Shown piece after piece: positions 1 through 11,414 of a DNA stretch of 64,000 nt. The DNA lies in assembly GCF_030867095.1 (NCBI RefSeq), contig NC_081835.1, positions 44,871,892 to 44,935,891 of the forward strand. Reading direction: 5' to 3'. Under the pieces are notes generated by a model. That model was not told the DNA's origin. It saw nothing but the letters and a program-made list of their open reading frames with translations, and ran no database searches. Numbering within the stretch: position 1 is the stretch's first letter; the number at the start of each line of letters is the position of its first letter. A program made the translations under genes and the position numbers. This DNA comes from Alligator mississippiensis. Taxonomy: Eukaryota > Chordata > Crocodylia > Alligatoridae.

Positions 1-598
1 TCATGCATGCACAGATGCATCTCGAGCAGGTCCAAAGAGGTGATCCTCCCCTTCTATGCGGCACTGGTCAGGCCGCAGTTGGAGTACTGTGTCCAGTTCT
101 GGGCGCCGCACTTCAGGAGGGACGTGGACATCATCGGGAGGGTCCAGAGGAGGGCCACTCGCATGATCAGGGGGAAGCAGGGCAGGCCCTACGAGGAGAG
201 GTAAAGGGACCTGAACCTGTTCAGCCTCCACAAGAAAAGGCTGAGGGGGGATCTAGTGGCCATTTACAAATTAGTCAGGGGAGACCAGCAGGCATTGGGA
301 GAGTCCCTGCTCCCCCGAGCACTCCCAGGAGTGACTAGAAATAATGGCCACAAGCTGGCAGAGGGTAGATTCAGGCTAGACATCAGGAAGCACTACTTCA
401 CTGTCAGGGTGACTAGGATCTGGAACCAACTTCCAAGAGAAGTGGTGCTCGCTCCTACCCTGGGGGTCTTTAAAAGGAATTAGATGAACACCTTGCCAGG
501 GTCATTTGACCCCAGTACTCTTTCCTGCCATGGCAAGGGGTTGGACTTAATGATCTGCTCAGGTCCCTTCCGACCCTACCAACTATGAAACTATGATG
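1..598 (+). mobile_element. CR1 LINE, 3' end (copy 1)
   Basis: This is the C-terminal part of a CR1 reverse-transcriptase ORF plus the short 3' UTR, cut off by the window edge. The reading matches the end of the CR1 copy at 29.4-30.8 kb almost base for base, for example residues LVRPQLEYCVQFWAPHF near 67-117. The coding frame is broken by a T-to-A change giving TAA at 202-204 and by a one-base loss near 478 just before the natural end. The 3' UTR ends in the octamer-like tail TATGAAACTATGA (586-598), typical of CR1 priming. It abuts the gypsy remnant directly, so it probably inserted into that element's gag region. The family call is firm; the subfamily is not determined. Confidence 0.92.
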
Positions 599-617
599 TG
601 CTGCATTAGGAAAGCTC

Positions 618-660
618 TGTTTTAATTGCAGTAAGAATAATCATTTTGCCAAATGTTGCA
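618..660 (+). pseudogene. Gypsy gag zinc-knuckle remnant
   Basis: Conceptual translation gives a CX2CX4HX4C zinc knuckle, read as CFNCSKNNHFAKC, the nucleocapsid RNA-binding motif of retroelement gag proteins. Spacing and all four metal ligands are intact although the surrounding frame is broken. A protease-like segment follows near 775-830 with LDAGA in place of the usual D-T/S-G active site, and a TAA stop lies just before it. Together these place the lost gag-pol junction here. Confidence 0.75.
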
Positions 661-1117
661 GAGTGCAAGGCCATAAATTCCAGGTGCATATGGTTGAAGA
701 TCCTCCAGGGGGAGAGTATTATATAGATACAGTAGAATCAAGCAGAGCTACTGAGAAGGACTGGATCCTGCCACTGGAAGTGCATGGGATAATGATTCCA
801 CTCTAACTGGATGCAGGGGCTCAGGTGAAATTTTACCAGAGCAAGATTATAAAAGGCTGAAGAGTAAACCAAAACTGAGGCCTACAAAAGTAACCATAAC
901 TGCCTATTCAGGAGTGAAGATACCAGTCAAGGGAGAGTGCCTAGCCTGAATCAGACATAAAAATGTGATGTACAATCTTGCATTCATTGTAATACCTAAG
1001 GAGGTGAAACCTATTTTGGACCTAGCAGCTTGTGAAAAGCTCAATTTGGTTAAACAGGTGCTTGTATTAGAACACTCTGGCTTGGGTTATGAGGACCTTA
1101 TCTTGGAATATTAAGAT

Positions 1118-2440
1118 TTGTTTCAAGGCCTTGGTTGCTTACCAAGGGAACATACAATTCAGATGAATAAACAGGTTCCCCCAGTTATACACCCATGCAA
1201 AAAGGTGCCTTTTGGCTTCTGTGATAAACTAAAGGCAGAGCTAAAAAGTATGGAGGAAGCCCAGGTAATACAGAAAACTGAGAAGCCATCACAGAGTGGG
1301 TGAACTCCCTAGTTATTGTGGAGAAGAATAATGGACAGCTGCGGATATGCTTGTATCCAAGGGATTTCAATAAGGCCATAAAGAGAGAACATTTTAAGTT
1401 GCCCACCAGAAAAGAGATTATGGCTCAGTTTGTGAATGTGCAGTTCTTCAGTAAATTGGATGCTTCTTTGGGATTTTAGCAGCTGAAGTTAACAGAGGAA
1501 AGTTCTAAATTATACGCAGTCAATACTCCATTTGGAAGGTATCGATTTCTGCATTTACCTTTTGGTATAGCTTCAGCTCCAGAGGTGTATCACAAAACTA
1601 TACATATGATTTATGAGCATATTCCAGGTATAGACAACTCTATGGATGATATCATCATCTGGGGCTCCACCAAGGAAGAGCATGATCGTAGGCTCCAAGA
1701 GGTGTTGGCGGCAACTAGGGCTGCAAATTTGAAACTCAATTGACAGAAATGTGTTTTTGGAGCTACAGAATTGACATTTGTGGGAGACATTATTTCTAGA
1801 GAAGGGGTGAAACTGGACAAGAAAAATATTCAGGCTATTGAAATGATGCCATGCCCCCAGTCAAAAAAAGACTTGCAATGCTTTTTGGGAATAGCAAATT
1901 ATCTTGGAAGGTTCATACCAAGCCTGTCTACAACAGCAGCACCTCTAAGGATGCTTCTTGAGAGTAAAAATGAGTGGTGCTGGAATCCAGAAGAGGAGGA
2001 AGCATGGAAGGTGTTGAAGCCACAATTAACACAAGAACCTGTATTAAAATTCTATACCCCTGGGAAACCAATACAGATACCAACAGATGCTTCACAGTTA
2101 GGATTAGGTGCTGTGCTACTGCAGATTTTTGACAATCGATGCGACAACCTGCTGCGTATGCATCTAAATCACTAACTGAGGCAGAAAGCAGGTATGCACA
2201 GATTGAGAAAGAGTTGTTAGGAATTTTGTTTGCATGCCAGAGATTCAATCAATATATTTATGGGTAGAAAGTGAATGTAGAAATAGACCACAAGCCCTTG
2301 ATAGCATTGTTTCACAAGCCTCTGAACAACTGCAACTTAAGGATTCAAAGAATGATGGTTAAGCTGCAGAAGTATGACTTAGTTGTGAACTACACACGTG
2401 GCAAGTTTCTGTTTACAGCAGATGTGCTGTCCAGGTCAAG
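1118..2440 (+). pseudogene. Gypsy pol: reverse transcriptase and RNase H remnant
   Basis: Translation across several frames gives the full RT palm. It contains a substrate-pocket segment around 1300-1400, the FFSKLDA block near 1446-1460, PFG blocks near 1530 and 1560, and a catalytic segment read as SMDDI near 1639-1653, where YxDD is usual. The FLGIANYLGRFIP block near 1880-1920 follows. The RNase H connection includes TDAS near 2083-2094 and a DHKPL motif near 2287-2301. In-frame stops occur at about 1477 and 1741, with frameshifts near 2120 and 2270. The two adjacent Asp codons of the active site are still present but the protein is not restorable as it stands. Best open stretch: 1771-2175. 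Confidence 0.88.
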
Positions 2441-3590
2441 CAGAAAAAACCTCCGAGACAGAGATGCAAGTCTCTGTTGACTTGATTGTTAGTTCGCTTC
2501 CGATCATGGACAGGAGGCTACAACAAATAAAAGAAGAAACTGAGAAGGATCACTCATTAGGGATCCTGAAAGAAATGATCATTTTGGGTTGGCCAGAGCA
2601 CAGGAGTACCTATGACTTGAGCATGCGGGACCACTGGAATTGCCGACATGAACTTTCAGTCATTGAAGGAGTTATTTTCAAGGGCAGTAAAGTCATAATA
2701 CCACAGACTCTCCAAAGAGGAATGCTGCAGAAGATCCATGAGGCACACTTAGGTATTGCAAAATGCAAGAAGAGAGCAAGAGAGGTGATATATTGGCCAA
2801 GGATCAATCAGGACTTTGCTAATACAGTTGAAAACTGTTCTACCTACGTGAAATTCAGAACCACTAGTGCCTCACCCTGTTCCACACAGGGCCTATGAGA
2901 AGGTGGACATTGATCTCTTTACATGGACCTCCAGGGTGTATTTAAGTTACTGATTATTACTCTTTGTATCTGGAAATCTATACACTGCAGCATACCAGCA
3001 GTTGCTCAGTGATAGCTTGCTTGAAGGCCATATTTGCAAGGCATGGAATACCAGATGAAGTATTCAGTGATATGGGCCACAGTTCTCCAGTGCAGAGTTT
3101 AGGCAATTTGCCATGGACTAGAATTTTCGTTATACCACGTCAAGTCCCAATTACCCCCAATTGAATGGCCTTGCAGAGTGATCCTTTCAGACGGTGAAAA
3201 ACCTAATGAAAAAAGCATTGGACAGTGGAGGGAATTTAGATAAAGCACTACCGGTTTATTGTAGCACACCTCTGGATAATGGCTGGTCTCCAGCACAGTT
3301 GTTAATGGGCTGGCGGATACAGTAGAATCTGTTCATTGCTAACACCTTATTGGAAAGTCCTAACATGGTAGCCATAAGGAGAATGAAAGAAGATCAGAAG
3401 AAGAAACAGAAATACTACTTTGATACAAGAACTCATGAGCTTTCCCTACCAAAGCCAGGTGATAGAGTTTGTCTGAGGAATTACTTGTCGAGAACATGGG
3501 ACCAGCAGGGTACAGTGAAAAAGCTGGTGCACCCACGGTCCTACCTAGTTCAGACAGATCAAGGGGGCATGCTTCGACATAATCAATGAG
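2440..3590 (+). pseudogene. Gypsy pol: integrase and GPY/F-like tail remnant
   Basis: The open stretch 2398-2898 reads as an integrase N-terminal zinc-binding region, with an H-x3-H-like start around residues 95-120 (IHEAHLGIAKCKKRAREVIYWP). The catalytic core between about 2900 and 3300 is broken by frameshifts. The segment 3350-3589 carries KPGDRVCLRNYLSRTWD and a following PRSYLV, the usual C-terminal GPY/F-type tail after a gypsy integrase. Degradation is uniform with the rest of the element. No separate env-like ORF is seen between 3590 and 4000. Confidence 0.8.
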
Positions 3591-3979
3591 ACCTACTCAT
3601 GCTTCCACTTAGCTCTTGGACATCAGCAGGAGATGCAGGCTTGGATCAGCCTCAGTTAACGGTTCCTAGTTCTTCCTCCTCCTCCTCAGGTAAAGATACT
3701 AATGATCCAACAGAGAGCCCCCAAACCTCCAATGAGGAGCCAATACTCCAGAGATCCAGGAGACAGGTGAAATGGCCAGAAAGGCTCACAGAGGTCTGTG
3801 AATAAGTTAAAGGGCCCTGAAGAATAGGAAAATGAGTGGTAAAGACTCGCTCCAGAGTGAACTGCTGGTAACCTCTCTTTTGTAGGTTATGGATTGTTTG
3901 GTGTAGTGGTGGTTTTGTCTTGCATTGTTGTTGTGTTGTTGTGGAGTTTTTGTTGTTATATTGTGATGGTTATTTTTAT

Positions 3980-4001
3980 TTAAAAAAAAAGGAAGATATA
4001 G
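3980..4001 (+). other. Polypurine tract before the gypsy 3' LTR
   Basis: A run of nine A followed by GGAAGA lies immediately before a TG that could begin an LTR. This is the expected position of the plus-strand primer of an LTR retrotransposon. Confidence 0.5.
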
Positions 4002-4197
4002 TGATAAGGGTTAGATTTTGGAGACAGTCCCTTATAACGGACTGTCTTATCATGTGAGGAATTTGAATATGATCCCTGGAGACTAAGGAGAAATCAAGAT
4101 AGAGGCGGTCACCTGGTCTGTGCTAGAGGAACCGCATGCTGTGGTATCATTAAAGGTCTGTTCCCTTCCTCATTCATAGCTGTCGTTATTCACTGCA
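4002..4197 (+). repeat. Probable gypsy 3' LTR (TG...CA, about 196 bp)
   Basis: The segment starts TGATAAGG right after the polypurine tract and ends CACTGCA. It contains an ATTAAA poly(A)-like signal at about 4150. The partner 5' LTR is not in the window, so the boundaries rest only on the TG/CA ends and the purine tract. Confidence 0.5.
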
Positions 4198-4731
4198 GGA
4201 CCTAAATCATTACAAATCCCTCTTGAATCCCTTAGGCCCAAACCTTCTGTCTGGTAGCACTTCACTGGTTTCTAGGATTTCAGGTCTCTGTTTCCCTTCC
4301 AGTCCTTCTGAGCTGAGGATCTTTGCCAGTATCACTGCAACTGCTTGCTTCTCTAAAGTCTTTCCATAGGCTAGTGGAAAGCAGCCACACACCTATTAAC
4401 ACATATGTAATTCACCTCCTACATTTCACAACAGGTTGGAGCTCTTTCAGGGCAGACCTGAAGGACACAAATGTATGGGACATTGGCTAGGTCAGTGTAT
4501 AACAGGCTAAGCATAATCTTTCAGCTATTCACAGGTAGATGTGGCTGCTTATTGTCATTATGGATCACATAAGGGGTCTGTGGCAAGGTCTGTGGCACTG
4601 AGTAATTGTTTCTTTAAGTGCTGACTGGGCTTTCATATGGTCTAGGATTGAAGGTAGGTTCCTTTCATCAAAAAAGATGATGACTGTTAGAAATCATCTT
4701 AAAAGTTCTGTGTTCTTTATGTCCTTTAGGA
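4198..4731. other. No recognisable feature
   Basis: Unique-looking sequence with no usable ORF, no terminal repeats and no repeat family I recognise. It ends in the pyrimidine-rich tract leading to the candidate exon at 4732. Confidence 0.5.
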
Positions 4732-4833
4732 ACAGCAAGGTATAGAATCTCAGATGGACACTTTGGGAAATATCAGTGCTTCCATGACAGCTTCAACAGG
4801 ATACATGACAGAAACATCCAGCAACCCCATGGT
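4732..4833 (+). CDS. Candidate internal host exon, 102 bp, unidentified
   Basis: A pyrimidine tract ending in TTTAG precedes 34 open codons, followed by ATG and a GTAAAA donor-like site. In the splice-compatible frame it reads as a polar, Ser/Thr-rich peptide containing MDTLGNISASMTASTGYM, phase 0 at both ends. A second frame is also open and continues past the putative donor to a TGA near 4866 (containing RYRISDGHFGKYQCF), which weakens the call. I do not recognise the protein. No partner exon can be assigned with confidence; the plus-strand candidates at 23457 and 49229 could belong to the same gene but this is speculative. Confidence 0.3.
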
Positions 4834-4839
4834 AAAATC

Positions 4840-5790
4840 ATTGTGACCCTGTTGGGGGCATACTGAAATTTGTAATGAAGCCATTCCCTTCAGCTGGTTT
4901 GGTATTGTTTTATAGCAGTGTGTTGTAAAACTGCTTCTTGTGGTGCAGGAGTTTGTGGGAGGTGAGTAATGAAACTTCTTCTGCTGTATTAACTTGTGAT
5001 ATTAGCCACAGAGATTTCCAGTAACACTGACTGCAATAATAACAATAAAAACTACAGGGTTTATCTTTCCTCTTGTTCTGCATCTGACACATCCAGAATA
5101 CAGATGTTGTGGGTTCTGATTTGGTACCTTGGCAGCACAACACACGAATTAGATAACTTGTTCTCTTTCCTCGTACAATTAGATAATTTTGTGCTGTTTC
5201 ACCAACCTTTTCTTGTATGACTTCAGTGACGAGTCTGTGTGTCTGGGACGAGTTTAATTCCTGGCCGCCTACGTGTTCCTCTTAAGTTGTCATTCTACCC
5301 TGTCATTTTATCAGAGTTGCCACCTGAGACTGAGACTGCAACGGCATGCACTTAGTCTGACTTTCAAACTGAACCGCCTCCAGCATTGCTTCTTTCACTG
5401 AATTTTTCTGATGACTTACAAATGATCTCACAGATGTTAAGGGAGAGTAAAAGGGTTCCTAAGTGTGTAAAAGTGGCTGGCCGTGGCTGATTATATTTTT
5501 CGTGAAAGGAATCCTTCAGTGATGGATTTGCGTTTACTATTGAGGAAAGATATTTTACCAAAGACTCAAACTGTTCTCATGTTGTCAACTTCTGAACAAC
5601 CTACTTTGTAAACTTATAAACTCCAAAGGGAAGAGGAAACCATATTTAGCTTGGCTTGGTCAGTTGATGCTTTCCAACACATCAAAGGTGATGTTCACAG
5701 CCAGTCCACTGTTCATGTGATGTGCAACATCAGTAGATGAGTGTTTGCTAAGTCCCATTTTCCTAAAGATCAGGTGGTAACGGAGGCAGA
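4840..5790. other. No recognisable feature
   Basis: Low-complexity AT-rich to mixed sequence without a supported gene or repeat. A weak microexon-like site (acceptor at 4948, GTGAGT donor at 4962) is too short to call. Confidence 0.4.
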
Positions 5791-5990
5791 GCCTGTTGTG
5801 CTGAATAGAGTTCTGCTCCAGTGGCTCTGCTGTTTCCCTCTAAAGGATGGGATTTGGCAATGGCTTGTCTGCCACAAAGGTTCTCTCTTTCAGGTTGCCA
5901 CAGAGCTGGACTCCCCTCTTGTTTAACTTGTATGCAAAGCTGTTTGGGGAGAGAGTTGCACAGCATGGATGGTGGTGTCAGTACTTTGGA
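5790..5990 (+). mobile_element. L2-like LINE reverse-transcriptase fragment
   Basis: Two overlapping frames together read as a stretch resembling the middle of an L2/CR1-superfamily RT. One frame contains CCFPLKDGIWQWLVCHKGSL, followed in the next frame by LLFNLYAKLFGERVAQHG, where the family has the LLFNIY...LGE block before the YADD site. The order and spacing fit, but the YADD motif itself is not readable and the frame is broken near 5920. This is a short, old fossil. It could alternatively be another non-LTR clade. Confidence 0.45.
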
Positions 5991-7826
5991 TAGGAGTCCA
6001 TCCTCTTTGGGTAAAATTTTCAAAAGTGGCCAAGTGGCTTAAGCAGCTAAATCCCATTGATTTCTCTTCTGTAGACCTGGACAGCTCCCTCTTGTTGGTT
6101 TCCCAATATATGGCCACAGTAGGAACTTAAAAGAAAGCAAGCTGGCTGTAGCTCATTCCAGACGAGACACAAGTGATGCTGGTGCACGTAGGAAGCATCT
6201 GGAATCTGTGGCATTCTTCCCACTCCTGAGGGGATTTACCAGCTAAGATAGAAATGTTACTTCCCTTTGATCTTTGACTGCATGGGGAGGCAAGAATGTA
6301 CCTTTCTGTCTATATCTTTCTGACATAGCTCTCTCCACAGTTAGCCAAACCTATGTGATCTGAAGTTTGAAGTATTTCCATAATGTATGTTTTATATTGG
6401 TTTATCTTTGACAATTGTTCAGGAGATTCAGGCAGCACAAACCTCTGAATGCTATTCAGGAGATTTCATCTAGTGTATGAAACAGTCCAGGAGATGGATC
6501 CTGGCTGCCAAATAGACTTTCTTTCATCCAACACCTTCCTGGCAATGGGGACATGCTGAGAAATGTTTCTTCATGAGGTTGGTAGCAGGACATTCTTCTG
6601 GCACTCAGTTCCCCGATGAAGCACCATAAATTTGTTGATATTCAGGGCACAATGTAATGTTCCTTCAACTGTGAAGGTTTTGCCTGAGAGGAGAATTTGT
6701 GTTTGAGGTTTACTGTAGGGGGCTGGGTTTCTTGGAGGTTTGACTTGGAGAGATCTGATCTGAATCCAGTTCTGACTCAAAAGTTGATGCTGTTTAAAGC
6801 AACTCTAAATGATGACCTCTGAAAATACAATATTGTCAACTTGGTTAAAACCAGAGAATGCTGGTGATATCATGGAAGAGTTTTACATAGCAAAATTTCC
6901 AGCCTGACTTTTAGATCAAAATGTTTCTGAGAAGCAGCCAAATCCTTCATGGATGTTTATCTACATCAACTATCTAAACTGTCTGTGGTTCACACTAGTC
7001 TTAATTAGAAGTGGGTGTTTGTCCCAAATTAGAATTAATTAGGTCTTCTTGCTGTTGTCCAAAAGTGTCCTGTCTGCAGATCATTCAGGTGTTACCTTTT
7101 CTGTTTCATCTGAATTCACCTTAAGGACAACCACCTGGTGACCTGTGCCTGTTCTATCACCATTTCCAAGGTAGGGTGCCAACCTACACAGCTTCTCTGG
7201 TAGCATGTGCATTTGCAAAGCTTGGTTTCAAGTTATAGCTGCTGAAAAGCTAATTATGTGTTAGTGTGACTAGAAAATCCATTTGGCTCCCCATTGTTGA
7301 ATGAGCTGTTATCTAGACTCTGACCTAATATTCCATCCACCTCCCTGGTGAACTTCTGCAAAGCACTGTCACTAGCTATTTAAAGACAACGTTCCAGAAT
7401 TCTATTTTTTCCATGATTGTAGTGCCCAGGAAAGATTCTAGACTGACAGCTAGAAGTTTACATCCTGTCTTTATTTGCTAAGTGGGTACAGCATAAACCA
7501 AAGCAGCATGCATTTCTCTTTCACCCACGCACACATCAGTGTGCCTCTGTCTTGAACTGGATAGTCCATCACTGAAGGAGATGGGAGAGTTCTATCTATA
7601 TAGCCATTTAAATTATTGTCTTTATTGCCAACAAGTGGTGAAAAGTGTGCGTATTGATTTGTGTGTGTGTTGTGAGCAGTTATCCAATAGGAAATAGATT
7701 GACACCATCAGCCAATTTAAGGTAATGAGCATTTATCAGCTGCTTACACATATTACTTATCTGTGCCAGAGTAAAACAAGAGTCTACATGTAAAAGATTT
7801 TATATCCCACTCATGTCGACCATACA
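5990..7826. other. No recognisable feature
   Basis: No ORF with coding character, no long inverted or direct repeats. A short TG run lies near 7661. Confidence 0.45.
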
Positions 7827-8011
7827 AGGAGCATCTACACGAGATGCTACATTGCCATAAGCAAGGAGCTACTGCACTGTATCTCATTGCCATGGCAACG
7901 TAGCATCACCGGGTACAAACCATGATGCTGATGCTACTGCACAGTAGCTCACTGTTATTGCACAGTTGCGCAGTAATAACTGCACAGTCTGCTGTACATG
8001 TAGATGTGCCC
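7827..8011. mobile_element. Harbinger-type MITE, 185 bp, 3-bp TSD ACA
   Basis: The ends AGGAGCATCTACACGAGATG and the reverse complement of TACATGTAGATGTGCCC form imperfect terminal inverted repeats. ACA at 7824-7826 and 8012-8014 is a 3-bp target duplication, the size made by PIF/Harbinger transposases. The interior carries TACTGCAC/GTGCAGTA-like motifs that also occur at the 3' end of the Harbinger element at 13.8-18.3 kb, so that family is a plausible source of mobilisation. There is no coding capacity. Confidence 0.75.
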
Positions 8012-8014
8012 ACA

Positions 8015-9840
8015 GTTTTTGGTCACAGTTAGTATTAAGGCTTTTACAGCATTCTCTAGCCCTTTCTTGCAGTCTTTGAAATCCTGATTTTTACTAATTA
8101 GCCGACTTGCAAAACACAGTTGGACACTGTAATCATCAGGATTAGGTTGGCTTTAGTCAATGTATCAAAGTGTCCTGTTTGGGTTTAGCAACATTAATTT
8201 GCTGTTGCTTGTTTTTGGGCTGGCAAAATGCTGAAGAAGTCACAACTCATTTTTTTTTCCATAGCGGGGAGTTGTCCAAGGGATTCAATGCTCCCTCTTT
8301 CTCTTTGTTGTTTCTCCCATTTCATGTGGAGTTAGTACTTACAAATGTGCAGTGATGCCTGGGGTCAAGGAGGCATTATGCAAACTTCCCTCACACCATT
8401 GTGTCAGTGTAACACAGCCTTCACCTGCAGCACATTCTCCTTTTCCAAACCTAGACTCCAATGCTATTGTGCCACTGTCTCTGAAGCCTTATTAGTAGTA
8501 TCCCTTGCTGTTTCAGAATGGAGTTTTCTCTAGCTTTGCTTTTGTTCTGACACATGACAACTCCTGATGTTCCAGGTGCATGTGCTCCCCAGACTCCAGT
8601 TAAGCCAGTCCACCCTGTTTTAAATCCAGCACTCTGGGACACCCTGCACCTCAGTTCTGATTTGCAAGGGCCACTACATTTCTAGTCCTGGATCTCTCTG
8701 AAGAAGAGAGTTACAATTATGATATACTAATGAGAACATTCAGCCTGCTCTAGAGTAGACCAAGCTAACAAAATGAGTTTAAGCCTGCTATCAAAGATGA
8801 ATTGAACCCAGATAAGTTGAACCCAGGTGTGAAAAGCAGTGCCCAGTCTTTGACAAACTCAGCCTTAGTTGCATGTGACCTTTCAGATGTCCTAGTGAAC
8901 TGATGTTTTCTCTGATGAAGATATGCCTTGGCTCTTCTTTTCAAAGCAGGAAGTAGAGCAGGAAGTATGTCTGCCTTGGATGTATTTACCTACAGAATGA
9001 GAGTTTGAAGGGAGATTCTTACTGATGCCATTTTCTGTTCAGCTGCAGTCAGTTTATTAGACAGGTGAGCACAGTCATGGATGAACATGTGAGCGTTCCG
9101 TGGGGAGGTAACCATTGTTTTTCTGCAATTATATTAAAATGTGTGAGAAAAGACCAATCCAAACAATGCAGTTTCTAGTGATGTTACCCATCTGTGCTTT
9201 CTGGCTCAGTCTCATAGCAGCCAGGGTGACTTATGATGTGACAACTTAAGTAGTGTTGTGAAGTACACACATGCTTATTCACGTTTTCCTACACTAACTG
9301 TAATCTCCCTTATAGTTTATCCAATGTGATGGCATTGCAGGCATTTTACAACTGCTCATAATGTAATATCAAGGAAGTATTGAAAAGTCCCAGTTCCAGG
9401 CCCTTATTTTACCATATGGTGTACAAACACATGCAAAGTCATGAAACACTTATAAGAAAGGAGCTGGGCCTACTAGTTCTGGTTCAAAGCATTAAGGGAA
9501 TGTTTTATTAGATATTTGTAGAGAGCCTAGCATACTGTGTATAGTTTACTACAGAGTAATATATGGTATTACCATATGCCTTTATAAATGATTTGTGTTA
9601 CAAGAATTATGAACACAAGCACACTGATTTCCACTCTGCCTTTGTATCAGCTTAGTTGCTTTTATTTACCAGGTGCCACACTATTCTTGAACTTTATGGA
9701 GCACAGAGACATTTGGGACTAAATCCTATTTCATCTTTACATGCCTAAGTGGCACTTGTATAGCTGCATAATATCTCTCAGATTGGATTTTATTTGCACT
9801 TATATAGCTATTTTTACCCTTATCTTCCCTTTTGAGTCTG
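8015..9840. other. No recognisable feature
   Basis: Unique-looking sequence. Small splice-like matches exist (for example GTGAGC at 9065) but enclose only a few bases. No repeat family was recognised. Confidence 0.4.
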
Positions 9841-10217
9841 CTTACAAGGCTGCAGTATGGCCACAGGCAAAATAGTCTCCAGGGTGTGTACAGAATACTG
9901 GGCAGCACCACAGGAAGAAGCCCAGCACTGTGGCTTGTTTCCACGATGGCAACTAAGTGCCCGGGTGAGAGCTGTAGTACTGGAACCCTAGCAGCAGCAC
10001 CAGAAGGAGCCTGGTACCTCAGCTTGCTCCTGTGGTGGCAGCCAACCACCCAGCATGCCAAGCTTCTTCCTGCAGGATCCCAGACTGGAAGTTGGGTGCC
10101 CTGGGCCTGATCCAGCCTATGAGGCCAGCCCCACACCATTCTTTTGGTCTGTGGACTGATCGTGCACCATTCCTCTGGCCTGCAGGACCAGACAAGTTTG
10201 CTACTCCTGGCTTAAAA
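9840..10217. repeat. Possible hAT relic, one end visible
   Basis: A GC-richer block ends in ACAAGTTTGCTACTCCTG, whose reverse complement begins CAGGAGTAGCAAACTTGTC, the look of a Charlie-type hAT terminus. No matching left end or 8-bp duplication was found, so the left boundary is approximate. Confidence 0.35.
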
Positions 10218-10219
10218 GT

Positions 10220-11414
10220 AACCAGTAACACTATGCTAAGGCTGAAATGGTAATAACTAAGGGTGGTAGAGCTGTGGTCCAGGAACAGAGCTGGCAGATA
10301 TTAAATGAGCCAACAGGGAAACAACGCAAACCTTCAAAAATGCATGTGCACAGGCTGTTAAAAAGAATCGTCTTTTCTTGCAGTGTGTACCTGTGTTCTC
10401 TGTCTCTGTTGTTGCTATCTTTTGCATGTATATCTTTGTGGCCTTTGAGTCTTCAGCCTGTCCAGGCCCCACACAGGCAGATGGGGCCTCGAGCTCAGCC
10501 CTTTCACATCAGCCTTTGCAAACTGACTAGCTAGACCTCGACAGGGAACAAAGTTGCATAGATTTCTGTGACAGAACCCATTGATCTGACAAGGGCTCTG
10601 ATAAATCCACAGTGGAAAGTTAAAGCGAGAGAAATCCGGATTCAAAATGCAAGATTTCAGTGACAAAAACAGGGAGCTGACAAGGATGCAGACAAATCCA
10701 TCCATGCTGAGTGACTGAGCATCCATTCCACATACAACTGCCTGCTGAAAGAGATAGCAATGAGAGATCCCCGCATGACATCTAGCACAACATTGGTGAT
10801 TGTTAGGAGACTGGCGCTGGAAGGAAAATTACCCAATTAAAGAGGTATTATACTGCCATTGGGAAATCGGGAGTAAGCAAGATCATGCCAGCCACAGTCA
10901 CAATATGAGCTCTGTAGGGAAGAAATGGAAAGCAGAATGGGATGGGGTGAAGAAAAGATGGAACAGGTGTGGGACAGTGGCATTCAGTACAAGGGAGCTA
11001 ACCAGCTCAAGAGCACCATTTTCAATGGATCTAAAACAAGGATGGAAGCAAGAAAAATAACAGAGCGAGCAGCTTCAGGATCACACTAGAACCCTATGTC
11101 TTTATCTGAGTGGAGGCAGGAAGGGCAGAAGAGTAAGTAACTGCAGATAGCCGCAGAAGCTGCAGTGCTATCTGTGAGATGTTGATGGATTTGTACATTC
11201 ATTTAATAGACAGTGCTTAGCATGAGACGAGGATGAATGATTTGCCAATCTGTCAACAGTACCTCATCCATCAGCCCAGAAAGGAAACTACATCTACCCC
11301 CATAGCATGAGACATGGAAAGGGTTAAAACATTTTACTCCAGGGAGATAAATGACTTATCTGGCATAATAATGAAGACTCTCAGGCTTGTAGAGAAGGAC
11401 TTCCAGTGTGGCTA
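10220..11414. other. No recognisable feature
   Basis: No supported gene. A 22-base splice-like segment (11109-11130, then GTAAGT) is too short to call. Confidence 0.4.

Larger units (their letters stand above)
600..4197 (+). mobile_element. Ty3/gypsy LTR retrotransposon remnant, 5' truncated
   Basis: A decayed gypsy element is read in the plus direction. Domains in order are a gag CCHC zinc knuckle, a protease remnant, reverse transcriptase, RNase H, integrase, a GPY/F-type integrase tail and a probable 3' LTR. Many frameshifts and stops break the frame, so it cannot encode a working polyprotein. The 5' LTR and most of gag are missing: the CR1 at 1-598 sits where they should be. The order RT, RNase H, integrase is the Ty3/gypsy (Metaviridae) order. 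The clade, possibly Mag-like, is inferred only from the general look of the integrase tail. Confidence 0.9.

Noticed and set aside
9044..9064. Acceptor and GTGAGC donor enclosing 16 bp
   Set aside because: Too short and the donor is weak; no coding evidence.
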